This document shows, in pieces, positions 35,745-48,383 of a stretch of 64,000 bases of DNA. The notes beneath the pieces are model-generated. The model saw only the letters and a program-made list of their open reading frames with translations, was not told where the DNA came from and did not search any database. A program made the position numbers and the translations under genes. How positions within the stretch are numbered: position 1 is the stretch's first letter; each line of letters opens with the position of its first letter. Where the stretch lies: the NCBI GenBank assembly GCA_020002185.1, contig CM034538.1:68329183-68393182 (forward strand). Reading direction: 5' to 3'. The stretch comes from Paraescarpia echinospica (lineage: Eukaryota > Annelida > Polychaeta > Sabellida > Siboglinidae).

Positions 35745-38700
35745 CATATTTATACTGAAATGGATATGATTTATAAGGAAAAACATTCATACAAAAAAAA
35801 TTTCATGGAAGGAAAACTATAAACTTGTAGCACTGACATGATCAATTATTACAACAAACCAAGACACAACATTTACAGATTACCCATAACATTCAGGAAT
35901 TCATTAACTCTATCCTCTAAGAGCTGGCAAAAATGGACCAGCATGGCCACAGTTCCAGATTTAATTAAATTTTCTCCCTTCTGCCAGATAATCCCTAGGC
36001 CTCCCCATCTCCCATCCCACGCAAATATCCAGTTCACTCTCAAAGCTGCCCGACCTGCCCAATGGGTCCTGCATTTATTCAACTGGTATAAACCTAAAAA
36101 ACACCAACACAACTGTAGGATCATGTCTCTCTGTCTCAGGCCGGCGAAAACAACTAATTGACAATTTTCTCAAGGGGAGCAGCTCCTTCCTATTCACATC
36201 AAATTTGTGAGTAATTACAGGGTGGCGGGAGCAGGGATGGTTGCCGTCACATGCTTACTGAACACTGACAATTGAGATCACTCCGAGTCAACCTTACCAT
36301 GACTCAGTCAATAGGGGGAATCTCTGCCTGACATCCCGCCACACAAACTGTGACGTCCAATTACAACACTGCAACATTAACCAGTGGCTGCAGATGTTTT
36401 CTGACGAAATGATCCTGTTAATTAATCATGAACCCGCGACAACATACAAAATAACCAGCGCCGTTCTTAAATTTTAAACTCACTCATTTAACGTTGAAAA
36501 ATTACCAATGCTGTAATCAGACATCTGTACCACAACATTAATCAGTTGATTCTTCTTATGATCGAGTTAAGTAATCATGAATAAAAACAAAGAACAACAA
36601 CCAAAGAGTTGGTCTTAAATTTTAAACTTGCTCATTTTAATGCAGATAAATTATACCGTAGGTAATCAGAATTCTGTACCACAAAACGGACTTTGGTTCA
36701 GGATAATTGGAATATTAACGGAAATGGATTAATTCTGTTAATGCTGTGAAGTATGATTAATCAAGTGGCATGTTCAAAACAAATTGGCTAGTCTTGTCAT
36801 AAGCCAAACACACACCAATGAATGATTGAGTAGTAGAAATGTGACAAATGTGCCCCAAAGCAATATCACTAACAAACAAGGAAATGGAACTTTTAACAAC
36901 TTTATTTTATTGACAAACAATTGGTGTTACTGTTAGACTACGGACAAGTAATAAATGTCAATAATGTTCATTATTGCAAGGGTAAAATGTGTTAAAATGG
37001 TTTTGTGTTAGGTACAACCATTACAATCATTCCAGCACCAACGCACCCTGTGCAGTGGAGAGTAGTCGTGAACAACTTTGTTGTTTGTGTGTGAAATTTA
37101 TTATGTGTAAACAAACGACATATTTGTAAATAATAGTAATAAAATGTATGGATAATCATCTGTAGAACTGAAATGTGTCCTGCTAATGATGTTGTCTCTT
37201 GGTATTTAAACGACTGTCTTAATTCTTTTTGCTTGGATTTTCAGACATGAACAACAGTCAGTGCATGTATATAATGTTTAGTGTTTCATTCTTGATTACC
37301 TACCAACATATGGTGACGCAGTGCCTAATCTGAAGTTAATTATGTGTACTGCATTGGCAATTTTCTTCCCACCACACGTAAACTGGTGGGAAATGACCAT
37401 GAAATTTCGAATTAACAAAAAAACTAGTCATTAAAGACACTTAGGATTACCGCGATTTAGTCGCCGTAATTTGGTGTAAACGTCATTGGTAAGTCAATAA
37501 AACGTGTTGGCGTTCTCCGACAGTCCGACTCTGTCTCGAGTTGATCGGTAATGAATGTTCACTAATTATGCCTAATACAGTAATAGTGAACGAGTAATAT
37601 GACGTAATCACAAAGTCAAAAGTTCGACCATTCCTGCAGCTAAATAAGCAATTGACGCACCAATTTTTAATTTACTAATTTCAAGGCTATTGCGAATGAC
37701 TTGGGATGTATTTCTGATGACCAAACGCATTATTTAACGATGTTGTAATTACCAAATGCATTGATTGGCATTTGGCCAATCATATGGCATTGCGTTTTCT
37801 TTTACCGAGACCGAGTCAAGTCTGCTGAACTAGAAGCCAGAGAGTGAAACTGAACTCTGAAGGCCTTTGTTTTAATAATTGCATTAGTTCTTAAACTTTA
37901 AGCTTAACATGATTGTTTGTATCACCTACTTTCTTACCTCAAACACATATATTTTTCAAGGAAACCTTTTCATGGTACCTTATAAGTTATCAGTTCGCAT
38001 TGATTCACGGATTCGCGATTCGTCTTCCAGGCGCCCAATGCGCAGTAGTTCAGTGTCGCCATCTACCGGCAATACAATACACTGTATTACAGAAAACCGT
38101 GCAACTGCACGTTTGTCGTCACTCACCAGTCAGTGACCAACATGTATGTATACCCATTGTAGGGGAGATCCCAAATGTGGCAAATATGTCTGTAATGTTT
38201 TAAAACAATTCAAACCGTTCAAAAACAGTTAGATAACACGTGTACTGCTGATAGCTAGTTTAGCAACCAGCAACGATAAACTATTCGAAACAATTCTGCT
38301 CTCTGTAGAACTAAACTAAATATATGCCGTTTGATGTTTTCTTCAAAGCGAAATGACTAATAAGAAACATCAAATACGCCATACGCGGGCGTGCGTTTTT
38401 TTCTACGTGTACACGTGTAGGCCTATTTATCTTATTTTACGAATACAGAATATATTGTATATTACGTATCTGTATAATTAGTATGTTGAGTTTTACCACG
38501 ACTGACACTTTCAATAACACAATACTTCTCACATGAGCAAAACATATATTTTGAATTCCGCATTTAATTAGATTTCCTATGACATGAGCCATGTTTTCTC
38601 CAACGCAACATGAAACAAGAAGAGAAAATTGATGCGACCGATATACTCGTAATTTATTGTATTTTTAAATACATACATGTGCATCTTAATGTTATACACT

Positions 38701-39511
38701 GTATATATGGCCCACATAATAATCGAAATGTGTAGTTGTGTTAGCATATGTAATCCATGTATTGTAATATTATAACAACAACGTAATGTATTCTTGCATC
38801 ATGTTTTAGTTTGTAAACACCCCTGAATCTGCTTTGTAGAGATATGTGGTGTATAAATCAATTTGATTTGATTTTAAATATATTTTTTAAATAAAATTCT
38901 TTACACGCTTACTCTTCCGTTTTATACATCATGGGCACGGATGGGCCTTGAATTTCCATTACAGTCTGCTTGTCTACAACCTCTACTGATTACTGTCAAA
39001 AAGGTGGTGCGGTCGTCAGGCAAAATTTATTCCACCATCTGGACCTTACGTTTTACAAATCAATGCCACATCAAAATGTGGCGACTAGCAAAACGTTGCA
39101 TGTTACGAGGCTGTTCCTCACTAACTGCGGTACATGATAGGCCCATTGTCCATTGCCTCAGAAGGATACATTCCAGTTCAGCATCGCTGATGTCCTTAGC
39201 CGCAACAGTAGGTGTTTCAATGTCCGCCTGCAGACGGTACGCCATGCTGCCGTGGAACCACCAGAACCCAGACAGAGACGCCTATCTATGCCAGCGGTCA
39301 GCTTCCGAACATAACCTACATATGTGGCAATTTTAGTCCTACACCGGTACACGGCATGCAGCAGTATACGTTCACTTATGGAACGGCTATAAGTTGTAAC
39401 GTGTGTATCAGTACTTTGTAACAGGATTGTTACCCAACACAATACGCTCCATAATTATGGCAAGTAGACAATCAAGTCGTGACAATGAAAATGTGGCGAT
39501 CATGTCTCCTT
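35745..39511. other. Non-coding, homeodomain-site-rich stretch
   Basis: No gene is recognised. 36300-36780 and 37380-37790 have many TTAAT, TAATTA and ATTA motifs in balanced, non-repetitive sequence. 38840-38880 ends in 'gtgtataaatcaatttgatt', like the tail of a LINE or SINE. Frames at 38941-39442 on both strands are open but unrecognised. Confidence 0.4.
37762..37782. promoter_or_regulatory. Inverted pair of CCAAT boxes
   Basis: TGATTGGC and GCCAATCA form a perfect 8-bp inverted repeat with a 5-bp spacer; each is an NF-Y-type CCAAT box. It is flanked by ATGCATT and CATATG motifs. No coding start can be tied to it. Confidence 0.35.
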
Positions 39512-39763
39512 GGGGCGGATCCAGAGAGGGTAGTCTGGGGAGGGGGGGGGGGCACAAAAACCTCCACTTGCGGCCGACCCAAATGGTGTAGAAAATTTGT
39601 CGCTGCCCCTCGTCGCCGTAACTTCAGCTTCTCCGCTGTCTCGCCTCGACTGGTGACATCGAAAGGCGTGTGGGAGTGCTGTTGAAATGTTTCGCCACCT
39701 TAACGGGGGGCACATTTCCAAGTGTACGGGCACGCCAAATCCGAAGCCCCCTGGATCCGCCTA
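39512..39763. mobile_element. MITE with GGCGGATCCAG ends
   Basis: The left end GGGCGGATCCAGAGAG and the right end CCCCTGGATCCGCC are inverted copies. The inside has a G run (about 39540-39551) and GC-rich sequence that is not coding. Length is about 252 bp. The ends are of the type common in invertebrate non-autonomous DNA elements. Confidence 0.7.
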
Positions 39764-40020
39764 CGTTTTCTTATCAACAAGCACATGTCTACGTATTTGC
39801 TAGTGTCTAGTTTTTCAATGTTCTCGCCAAAGGTTCAAGAGTGAGCATGTAAAAATGAAATTGTATATAAAAGTTAGCAAATGGCCAATACGTTCAAAGC
39901 CTAGAAGGACATTTGTGTAAGTCTTTTGAATCCAATTTCTTTCTCGCATTGCTTTTCACGAGTTACTGTGACGCCTTCTAGCGAGATCACATAACAATAA
40001 TTGATTCTTTCTTACGGAGG

Positions 40021-40100
40021 CAGTGGCGGGTCCAGGGGGGTCCCAGGAGTCCATGGACCCCCCACCCTTCCTGAGGGGGGTCCCGGACACCCTCTGCGAG
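40021..40100 (+). mobile_element. hAT-type terminal sequence (half)
   Basis: CAGTGGCGGGTCCAGGGGGG fits the CAGNGGCG start usual for hAT elements. It is followed by G/C-rich inverted segments. No matching right end is seen within about 1.7 kb. It may be the left end of the element whose transposase relic starts at 40785, or a solitary MITE end. Confidence 0.45.
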
Positions 40101-40784
40101 ACCAAGAAAAAATAATTTAAAAGTCGTAAGTGGTGTTACCAAGGATTTCACTCATGGAATAATAAATAGTGTAGCTGCAGGCTAAACTATTTATTATTCT
40201 GAATAACTTGATACATTTACCTTAATCTGGTAGAGGCTATCCAATTTCACTGTCCTTCACGATCTCTACGAAACTACATCCCTTTTAGAGCTTCCAATAG
40301 CAGAATCAACATTAGAAAACACTGTGTTTTGAATAGATGTATGACCACTTTCAACACATTGTATTTAAGTGATCCAACTTGATATATTTTCAGGAGCTGA
40401 ACCATTTAGATCCTCAATTCAAAAACATTTCTATGTATAACATATGTTTGCCTGGTGTATTTGATGTTGATATTGTGTGGTTTTTATTTCCCTATTGTTC
40501 TTATTGTTTTTATTATTCTATTATTGTTTTATTATTTATATGTATTGTTTCAGTTATCAGTCCTGTTACTGGGTCCACTGGACCTGCTGGAATCTGAATA
40601 AATACAATACAAATCAATGCGCAAGTAACATTGCATAGGCCTACCCGTGTCCACTGAAACGTCTTCACAAGCGGCGCTCGCTTATGAACTGAACTATGAA
40701 GATCAGTGGTGGAGCTGCATGAGAGCGTTCAAATTTGCAGCCGCTTAATCATTATTCATGTTAGCTGATCCAAAGCTTCAAAAA

Positions 40785-41585
40785 TGCAACGCAAGCGAAA
40801 GGTGACTTCATTCGTGATGGTATCCTGGAGGAAGTCGTCAGGCAGGATTTTCCTCTATATCAGCTGACGAAACTGTTGATAGAACGAATTATGAGCAAAT
40901 GACATTAGTACTGCGTTTCTGCGATGCAAGTGATGAGATCGGGGAAGAGTTTGTAGAGTGTGTGGCTTGTCCGTCTACGACGACTGAAGCCTTAACTGAA
41001 ACGATTATCAACAAAATCGAAAATGACTGGAATATACCTCTGGGCCAATGCAGGGGACTAACATACGACGGTGCGGGAAATACAGCCGTCTTGCAAGGGG
41101 GAACAGCAGCAAGAATGCGACAGAAGAGGTCAAAAGCCACACACACACACTGTTTTAGCCACAAACTTTACCTTGCTTTAGTTAAAGCAATGAGTATTAC
41201 CGCCGTTAGGAACCTGATGGACAATGCAGACAAACTGATCAGATTCTAATTTTTTTCGCTGAAGAGGCAATGCAAATTGGAGAAATGGATTGAGGAAATC
41301 CAGGACGGTGAGGCAGATAAGGTGAAGCTAAAGAATTCTGTCTTACCCGGTGGATTGCACGCCATGGTGTGTCCAACATCTTCATCGGTTTACACGAGTG
41401 CATTGTGAACTCCTTGGAGGAAATACGTCACAGCAGGGAGGAGCGGAATGCACAAAGCGCGAATCATGCCACGACGCTTCATCTTTCCACTACACAATTT
41501 CCCTTCATTGCTGCATTGATCACAGCACGAAATATTATGGCATATCAGCCAAGTCTATGCAACATGGATTCCGAAATGTCTTGAT
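40785..41585 (+). pseudogene. hAT-superfamily transposase relic (ZMYM1/P52rIPK-like)
   Basis: On the plus strand the order is characteristic of the hAT group that includes ZMYM1-like and THAP0-like genes. GDFIRDGILEEVVRQDF leads, after a one-base frameshift, into SADETVDRTNYEQMTLVLRF (first catalytic Asp region, about 40860). It continues to VECVACPSTTTEALTETI, then CRGLTYDGAGNTAVLQGG (second Asp, about 41070), HCFSHKLYLALV, and after a stop at 41247 LKRQCKLEKWIEEI. A further frameshift leads to CLTRWIARHGVSNIFIGLHE (about 41345). The frame ends at 41585, before the hATC dimerisation region and the final Glu. At least two frameshifts and one stop make it non-functional. N-terminal zinc fingers are not seen. 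Confidence 0.85.
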
Positions 41586-41684
41586 GAAACCTTTCGCCAT
41601 ACTCATCGCTTACCTCACCCAGATTAGGTGGAAAAAAATCAAGATGGGAATGCAAGAAATGCATTTTAAGAGACATCCTACAGC

Positions 41685-42790
41685 CTATTCGTTGATAGGC
41701 CTTTGGTATGTTTCCACTGATCTAACATACTGTTCAGCTGTATGGTTCCTAAGAAAACTCCGCACAACTAACACAAATGATTCCCGTGCTGCAAACTGAA
41801 GTAGCTTCAGTTTATTTTTGAACTCGTGATCACACATCCCTTCACGGATCTGGGGCCAAACGAAAATGCCTGCTTTGAGTATAACATTAGTTTTCTCTGC
41901 CCCAAACTTCGCTCTGAGATACTGTAAGCCACAACCATCGTGATCCATCGCCTTTACAACGTTTTTTTTTTATAAAGCCGAGTTTGATGTGGAAGGTAGA
42001 CTTTCTGAGGTATACTAATGGCTTACGCTGCACATTGTACCGGCCAACTATGTGTTCATATCTTTCTGGCCAGTCTTTTACACGTAATGATTGCTATCAT
42101 CACGGCTGTTCCATAGGCACAAGATGCACATGTGTTTTGATACCCCAGCTGCAGTCCTAGGAGGAGAGAAATCACCTTTTGATCACCACAAATGTGCCAC
42201 ATATGATCTGAGTAAATAATTACTTCCAGGATGATTTCCATCTCCTTCATGCCAACAATATGAGCTAAAGGAACGGATGGTTTTTTGTTACCTTTTTGTA
42301 ATAACACAGCTTTGCTGGAATCTATGATGAGTCTCCATTCATCAGGCACGGGTTCGTTTCCTAGCTCATGCATGAGGCCACTAACATCAGTACAGAAACA
42401 AACATAATTTTGTCTCTTAAAAAGGCGGCTAAGTTTGTGTGGCGATCACGGAAGTGGGACATTTTGGTATCTTCCTGTAGGAGATTCCATTGCTATAGGT
42501 TGGAGCCCAACATTTCAATATCCTCCTATGACAATTATACCAGGTCGATCATCTCTTCTTGAATTAGCAAGTGTGGCTTCTTTTCCTCAGATTCAGGTTC
42601 GTACATTTCATCCATATATAATTCATACCAGCATCATCGCACTCGTCATCAGAGTTGTCATTGCCTTCAACTGCAATAGCTGTTGGGGGAACTGCTATAG
42701 GATTCTCCAAGTCACGGGGACTGGCTTCAGAGCAAACTTACAATCTGCACATACAACATTTGACTTGTTTTACTTTGAGAAAGCACCAAT
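41685..42790 (-). pseudogene. Decayed gene of an unnamed multi-copy invertebrate family
   Basis: On the minus strand several frames join into one protein-like path. An acidic stretch (DNSDDECDDAG) is followed by KKPHLLIQEEMIDLV, GSNL, QWNLLQEDTKMSHFRDRHTN, VCFCTDVSGLMHELGN, PVPDEWRLIIDSSKAVLL, GNKKPSVPLAHIVGMKE, HICGDQKVISLLLGLQLGY, and WPERYEHIVG. After 41950 come MDHDGCGLQYLRAKF, GIFVWPQIREGMCDHEF and RSFLRNHTAEQYVRSVE. I recall this series (LI-Q-E-DLV, DEWRLFIDSSK, GNKYPSVPLAHS, GDLKV-LLGLQ-GY, PQIRE, FLGNHKAENY) as a large family in invertebrates such as aphids and Hydra with no assigned function, possibly of mobile origin. Frameshifts and stops are frequent. The path is seen; the family link is from memory. 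Confidence 0.55.
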
Positions 42791-43955
42791 TTTGTTATAC
42801 AAAAGTAGCAGCCGGTAGACGCTAACGTAAGCCGGGACTCACTGCGCTGTTGCCAGGTGCAGGAACATGTTAACAACTTAAATTTAACATCAAATAATTA
42901 TTCCAATTATACTGGGTTGGCACTAGGCAGCCTAGTGTAATTGGATCATACGTATAACTTAAAATCCTGACGTGCTGGGAAAATTCTGATTTCAGATTTG
43001 GAATCAGCATACTCGATTTATTCTAGAACACATGTTTTTATCCCAGTAGCAAAATCTTTGTTGTCCAGTGATATTTATCTTTTTTGGATGTTCTGTCCCT
43101 TCCCATTTTCAGCATGGACAATCGACGGGACATATAAGTATTCCGTAGGGTTATATGAGTTCATCTTGTGATTTTAGAATTTCCTCGCCTGTTTGACGTT
43201 AATCTGTCTTGCCTTCTCGTTCTCTTGGAGTTAATTACATCGTACACGAGATGCTTAATATATTTAGCATCCACTTTCAGGTCTTCACGCATGCTACGCA
43301 AATGCTCTTTCACTAACTCCCTGTTCGCTTGCACATATCCGTTCTTTGTCGTAACATAAAGTAATGTCAGGCAAAGTGCAACCCAGGGGCAAAACGCACC
43401 CCTGCCCTATCTTGGTAGATCCAACTTTTTGTGCCGCTGTATCAACGTATATAGCACGATGCCAAACCATTTTTTTTCTTTTTTTTGATTTGACAAGATG
43501 CAGCACCCCAAGTAATTTACATAATTTTTTAGTTTTTGGCCATATTTTTATACGAAACCAAACAGCTTTAATCGATCCTGCAGCGTAAATTGTTGTTAAA
43601 TGTGTAATCTAAAAAGTTAAATAACCGATTAGTGTCCCCTTTATGTTGCTATAATAGGTGTCATTAATTGTGTTAATTCGGCGGTCAATATAGCATATAT
43701 TATTTGTGAAATTCCGATGTCACATCCAACACGGGGTAAAGCGCAACGGAACAAAGCGTACTCCGGTGTTTGGATATGGTGTTAAACAACTAAAATATAA
43801 TTTGTTGCTATATTATTAATATAAACACATTATCGCCCGCCACCCGTGATGTAATTGCATTGGCTGTAAGAGGGTGTTCTCTCGAGGTCAAGAAAACTCA
43901 CAAAACGGCGGCAAGGAACATGGCCAATTGACTGATCCTCTCATCACACAAGGAA
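42791..43955. other. Non-coding, small inverted motifs
   Basis: A hairpin-like AGGGG-CCCCT motif lies at about 43387-43405 inside a segment ('ggcaaaacgcac') that might be an old transposon end. No gene is recognised. Confidence 0.4.
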
Positions 43956-44217
43956 ATGATCATCACTGACACTGTCCAAGAGAAAGAAAACTGGAGAAAG
44001 AAAGCCCCCGATAAAGTCAAAGCGTGGAGACGACACCTACGATACGAAGGAGACGACAATGGCAACCAGTGTCCATGCACTGTGTGTGACGAGGCGATCA
44101 GACGGAGAAGGGAGCAATGGACTGCGTGTCAGAATTGCGGAAACTGCGCCCACGAGGATTGCACGCATGGTGGACCGTATTAACCTGCTACAACTGCGAT
44201 TCCGATTAAGGAACGAA
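43956..44217 (+). pseudogene. C-terminal zinc-finger tail of a pogo/Tigger-like transposase
   Basis: Translation gives NWRKKAPDKVKAWRRH, then CPCTVCDEAI, EQWTACQNCGNCAHEDCT and, after a one-base shift at about 44180, TCYNCDSD and a stop. A CxxC... W.xC..C..WAHE.C... C..CDSD finger is the usual C-terminus of large pogo-type transposases in marine invertebrates. Here the usual WAHE is CAHE. The catalytic part is absent, so this is a fragment. Confidence 0.55.
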
Positions 44218-44744
44218 TATGACAGTTTGCCAGTTGACAAATAAATATGAACGACGCTCATGGGATGACACTGGATTCTGACAAAAAGTAAGATGAACTA
44301 GACATGACTAATTCAAGCTTTAAGCTATCGTTTTGTTATTGCGGCGATAAGCGCGTCAGAATCGAGGTCGATGAAGGAAAATAAGAAAAAATAATTAAGA
44401 AAAGTATGGATGACTTTTATCACAGGATGCATTCGTGTTTGAGAAACATTAATAAATAATTGACAAAGTAATGTCGACGCGTACATTATTTAAAAAAAAA
44501 ATCTTTGAAACTCAATTCGATTAATATAGTCAAACGACAAGAAATAGGAATGTTCATGTACGATCAAATTGGTACTTATAATATTTTTAATAGACCTTTG
44601 ATATATTAACCTGGTGCATTGTTATTCATTAACAGAACAAATGTCCATAACAAGTTTTATATACTCGCAGATTGTAGACAGTCGATTTTGACATTTGGTA
44701 AAGCTTTGTTATAGAATCGTATACTAAGTAATCGCAAATAGTTA
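44218..44744. other. Non-coding stretch
   Basis: AT-rich, nothing recognised. Confidence 0.5.
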
Positions 44745-46985
44745 ATAATAATAATAATAATAAGATAACTTCTATTGCGCCTAAATCCTTAGAAACCAAG
44801 CTCAGAGGCGCATTAAAACAAAAGGATTGGCCAATCCCAAAATCCATAAGTAGTATTCCAGTTGTCAACAGATGGGTCAAGGCGCTAGGGAGCTACGGTG
44901 GATAAGCAAGGTTGTAAAGATAAGTTTTTAAATGACAACGGAATTTTGATCTAACACTAAGAGGGAGCATATTCCAAAGAGTTGGTGCAGCAACAGAAAA
45001 AGTCCTAGTTCCAATGTTAGTGTTGACTCTAGGAAAAAAAAAAGTAGGTCAGAACTAGATGATCGAAGCTGGATAGGTTTTCTAACAGGAGTAAGCAGTG
45101 AATGCAAATAAGATGGTTGCATACTGGACAGTGCCTGGTATGTAATGGTACAGATCTTAAATAGTATACGATATCGTACAGGAAGCCAATACAAAGGCTT
45201 CAAAAGTGGTACAGAGCGAAAAAAACGAGAAGATCTAGTAACTACTCTTGCTAGACAATTTTGGACAAGCTGAAGTTTTGTGATATCCTTCACACTAACA
45301 TTATAAAGGAGGGAATTGCAATAGTCAAGTCTGTTGCTAACGCACACTGTTGCAATAGCTTTAGCAACAGAAAATGACATATACCAGCGAATACGGCGAA
45401 GATCACGAATATGATCAAAACAGCAGCGACATGTTTGAGATATGTGTTGTCGGAAATTGAAGTTACTATCAAAGATCACTCCTAGATTCCGCACCGAAGT
45501 TGCTGGCATGATATACTGATTCAAAATACGCATAGGGAAAAAACCACTCAGTTTACTACGCTGCATTGGAGTACAATAATGATCAATTCAGTTATATTTG
45601 GATTTAATTTCAACTTGCAGTTAGTCATCCAATGGAAGATATCTTGAAGGCAATCACTAAGTTGGTTAAGGGAGCGATTTGTATCCGGGGTAGCTAACGA
45701 AATGTAGATCTGAGTATCATCAGCATAAAGATGATGGTCCAAGTTATGTCTTTGTATAACAGAGCTTAGTGGCGTGGTGTAAAGAGTAAAAAGCAAAGGC
45801 CCAAGAACAGAACCCTGGGGAACACCAAATAAAGCCGGCAGTGCAGCTGAAAAGCAGTTCCCAATCTTTATAGTTTGGTATCTATCAGTTAGATATGAAG
45901 AAAACCAGCTTAGAGCTGTGCCAGATGTGCCGTACCACTTTAATACGCGTTCAATAAGAATGTTGTGATCAATCGTGTCAAAAGTGGCAGAGAGATCTAG
46001 TAAGGTAAGTGCAGTCACTTTACCATTATTAATGTTCAAGTTAATGTCATTATGAACCTATAAGAGGGCAGTCTATGTTGAATGAAACTGTCTATATGCC
46101 GCTTGTGACACATTAGTTAAGACATTTGTGCTAATGTGAGACCTTGGATGACTTGCTACAAACTTTTCTAATATTTTGGAAATAAAGCTGAGGTTAGAAA
46201 TTTATCTATAACTGTTTAGGTCTTGTTTAGGCAGAAATGACTTCTTAAGAAGTGGTGTGACATGGGCGTATTTGAAATCGTCAGGAAAACAGCCAGAGCA
46301 AAGTGATGTATTTATTATATTTGTTATAGGTCCAATTAGTGTATCGAGACATGCTTTTAACAGTATTATTGGAAATGGATCAAGTGCACAAGATTTATTT
46401 GGGGAGGACGTAATTATTTTCCCAACTTCAACTGTTGCAAGTTCAAATTATTAAAGTAGAGAATTTACTTGTGGAAAGTCCACACTGAAATTACTTAAAT
46501 TATGACTTGGGAAAGCAGAACGAATAATACTGATTTTATTCTTAAAGTGACTAGAGAATGAATCACATAGATACTTAATTGACACATGATCAGGCAGCGA
46601 TAGAGTAGGCCGTCTGTGTAGAATGTCATTGATGCAGTTCCATAACTGACGCGGGTTATCAGACATATTTATGACCATATTTGTATAATAATCTGATTTA
46701 GCTTTGGCCAATTGTCTGTTACAGAGGTGACATTGCTTGGAATACCGCGACCTATCTAATGGCGAGCGCGATTTGCGCCATACACGCTCTAAATAACGAC
46801 AACGCTTTTTAAATAGTATAATTTCAGAAGTCATCCATGGAGCCGGTGGCCTTTCTGTCACACATTTGGATTTTATAGGTGCGTGTTTGTTAAGTAATAG
46901 TTAGCAAAGGTATTATGCTGGGTAGTTATCAGTTGTATTGTTTAGAGAGTCAGTTGCTGCAAAGCAGTTTTGTCCAGACATAAAT
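44745..46985 (-). mobile_element. L2-like LINE, 5'-truncated, ORF2 broken
   Basis: On the minus strand, from 46980 down: HAPIKSK-like start, PPAPWMTSEIILFKKRCRYLE (post-endonuclease linker), a degenerate stretch with YAHVTPLLKK and AYRQFHSTETALL, then TALTLLDLSATFDTIDHNI, GVPQGSVLGPLLFTLYTTPL, and the active site HLYADDTQIYI (YADD at 45716-45727). Next come KLNPNITE, SVRNLGVIFDSNFNFRQHI, NRLDYCNSLLYNV, LQLVQNCLARVVTRSSRF and LYWLPVRYRILFKI. A frameshift at about 45550 separates the palm and thumb. The 3' end carries a 7-bp hairpin, TGCGCCT (44776-44782) with AGGCGCA (44806-44812), and a (TTA)n tail. The endonuclease domain is absent. Motif spelling suits the L2/CR1 group. Confidence 0.9.
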
Positions 46986-46996
46986 TTGCCAATATG

Positions 46997-47018
46997 CATA
47001 CATACATACATACATACA
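46997..47018. repeat. (CATA)n microsatellite at the LINE 5' edge
   Basis: About five CATA copies lie just beyond the point where the L2-like ORF can no longer be followed. Confidence 0.8.
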
Positions 47019-48256
47019 CGTATAAGAAACAGCACGTTCATACATGTACACCACGGAGAGCTGCTGTCGTTTTTATCCCCGGTATGATGATGGTGACTTC
47101 CAATTTGTCCTTCATCCTCCGCCCTGCCATATCCTCCAAGTAATGTGTCATTTGAATAGGTGATTTGTTTGTTTAAAGCTGCGTCCTCAGCCGTTTAGCC
47201 TAATGCAAATTCAGCCCTTTGATTTTCAAATATATGAAGGCATAGAGTGTGAAGAATTTAGTTATTCTTGTTTACATTGTCGAAATAATTGACTTTGTTC
47301 GTTAACTTGCCAAAGTTAATTGCTGAACCGACATTTGGCCTTCAGCCCTCTGAATGTGTTAGTCACACGATTTTTTGAGAGTGCAACGAAAGTTGACAAC
47401 ATCATCGCTAAATATGTGCGCATTCACGTGAAGATTCCAATTTTGGAAATCACTTGAATTGATTCTTGAACAAGAGTTAAATAAGTTAATTATTTGTTTG
47501 GTTATTTTATAAACAATACATGCAAACGGCTGCGTACGTTTGCTGTCACAATGCCTAGATAGTGTTTCCTCTGTATGGCGAATGCTTTCAGGATTGTCAC
47601 TGCAGTCATTGTTTAGTAGGTAGACGTGGAGTCGTGAACGCCAACATTTGAAAGTTTTAGTTCTGCGACTGAATATTGATGCGTTGGCGACATGTTTGTT
47701 CATATCATAAGTAAAATCTTGATTTGTTACTGTTTATGATATACCACCGAGTAATATTTTATATTGTACTTGAAGAGATTGTCATGTCGAATAGGACCGA
47801 CTGTGAGCTTTCAAATGTATAACAACAAACCCATTCGCCCAACAAGTGTCACTTCAATAATTATATTTTGGTGCCAATTCGTAATGTCGGGGCAGGCCGT
47901 TACAACACAGTTGGGTTGTTGCATCATTCATTTTATTATAACGCGTTGTAAAATTTCGAATTTTGGAAAATCTTCTCGATCAATTTCATACTTTGGGTAT
48001 CTATCATAGACATGTCAAGGTATGTTATGGTGAAATCGGACATGTTTCCAACAAATACTATTCATGTAGCATGTGGTTAAACAACATTAATTATTCTTAT
48101 CTTGAAAATTGTGATGTAGCAGTTTTGAGCCACTTGCAGTGTTTTTACTAATTCACTGATACGCCACCAGGCACATTTCAGAACGCGTCTTTCATTATGT
48201 AATTATTTTTTATGAACACATTATTTTATTTTCCATAATTGAAGCCCCGCATTTTA
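47019..48256. other. Non-coding stretch
   Basis: Mixed composition, no recognised gene. Frames at 47359-47703 (minus) and 47764-48151 (plus) have no domain. Confidence 0.45.
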
Positions 48257-48383
48257 TGACAACCAACCCCCCACACTGTGTGACAACCAACCCCACAGTG
48301 TGTGACAACTAACCCCGTAGTGTGCGACAACCAACCCCACAGTGTGTGACAACCAACCCCAACAGTGTGTGACAACCAACCCT
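48257..48383. repeat. Minisatellite, 22-bp unit, about 6 copies
   Basis: The unit contains GTGTGACAACCAACCCC. It matches 15 of 17 bases of the right terminal repeat of the neighbouring element (GTGTGATAACCATCCCC, about 48561-48577), so it may be an amplification of that terminus. Confidence 0.9.

Noticed and set aside
35838..36161. 107-codon plus and 83-codon minus frames
   Set aside because: The peptide resembles no family I know, and both strands are open.
38941..39442. Overlapping frames on both strands (131 and 94 codons)
   Set aside because: They could be a decayed transposase, but no motif could be tied to a family.
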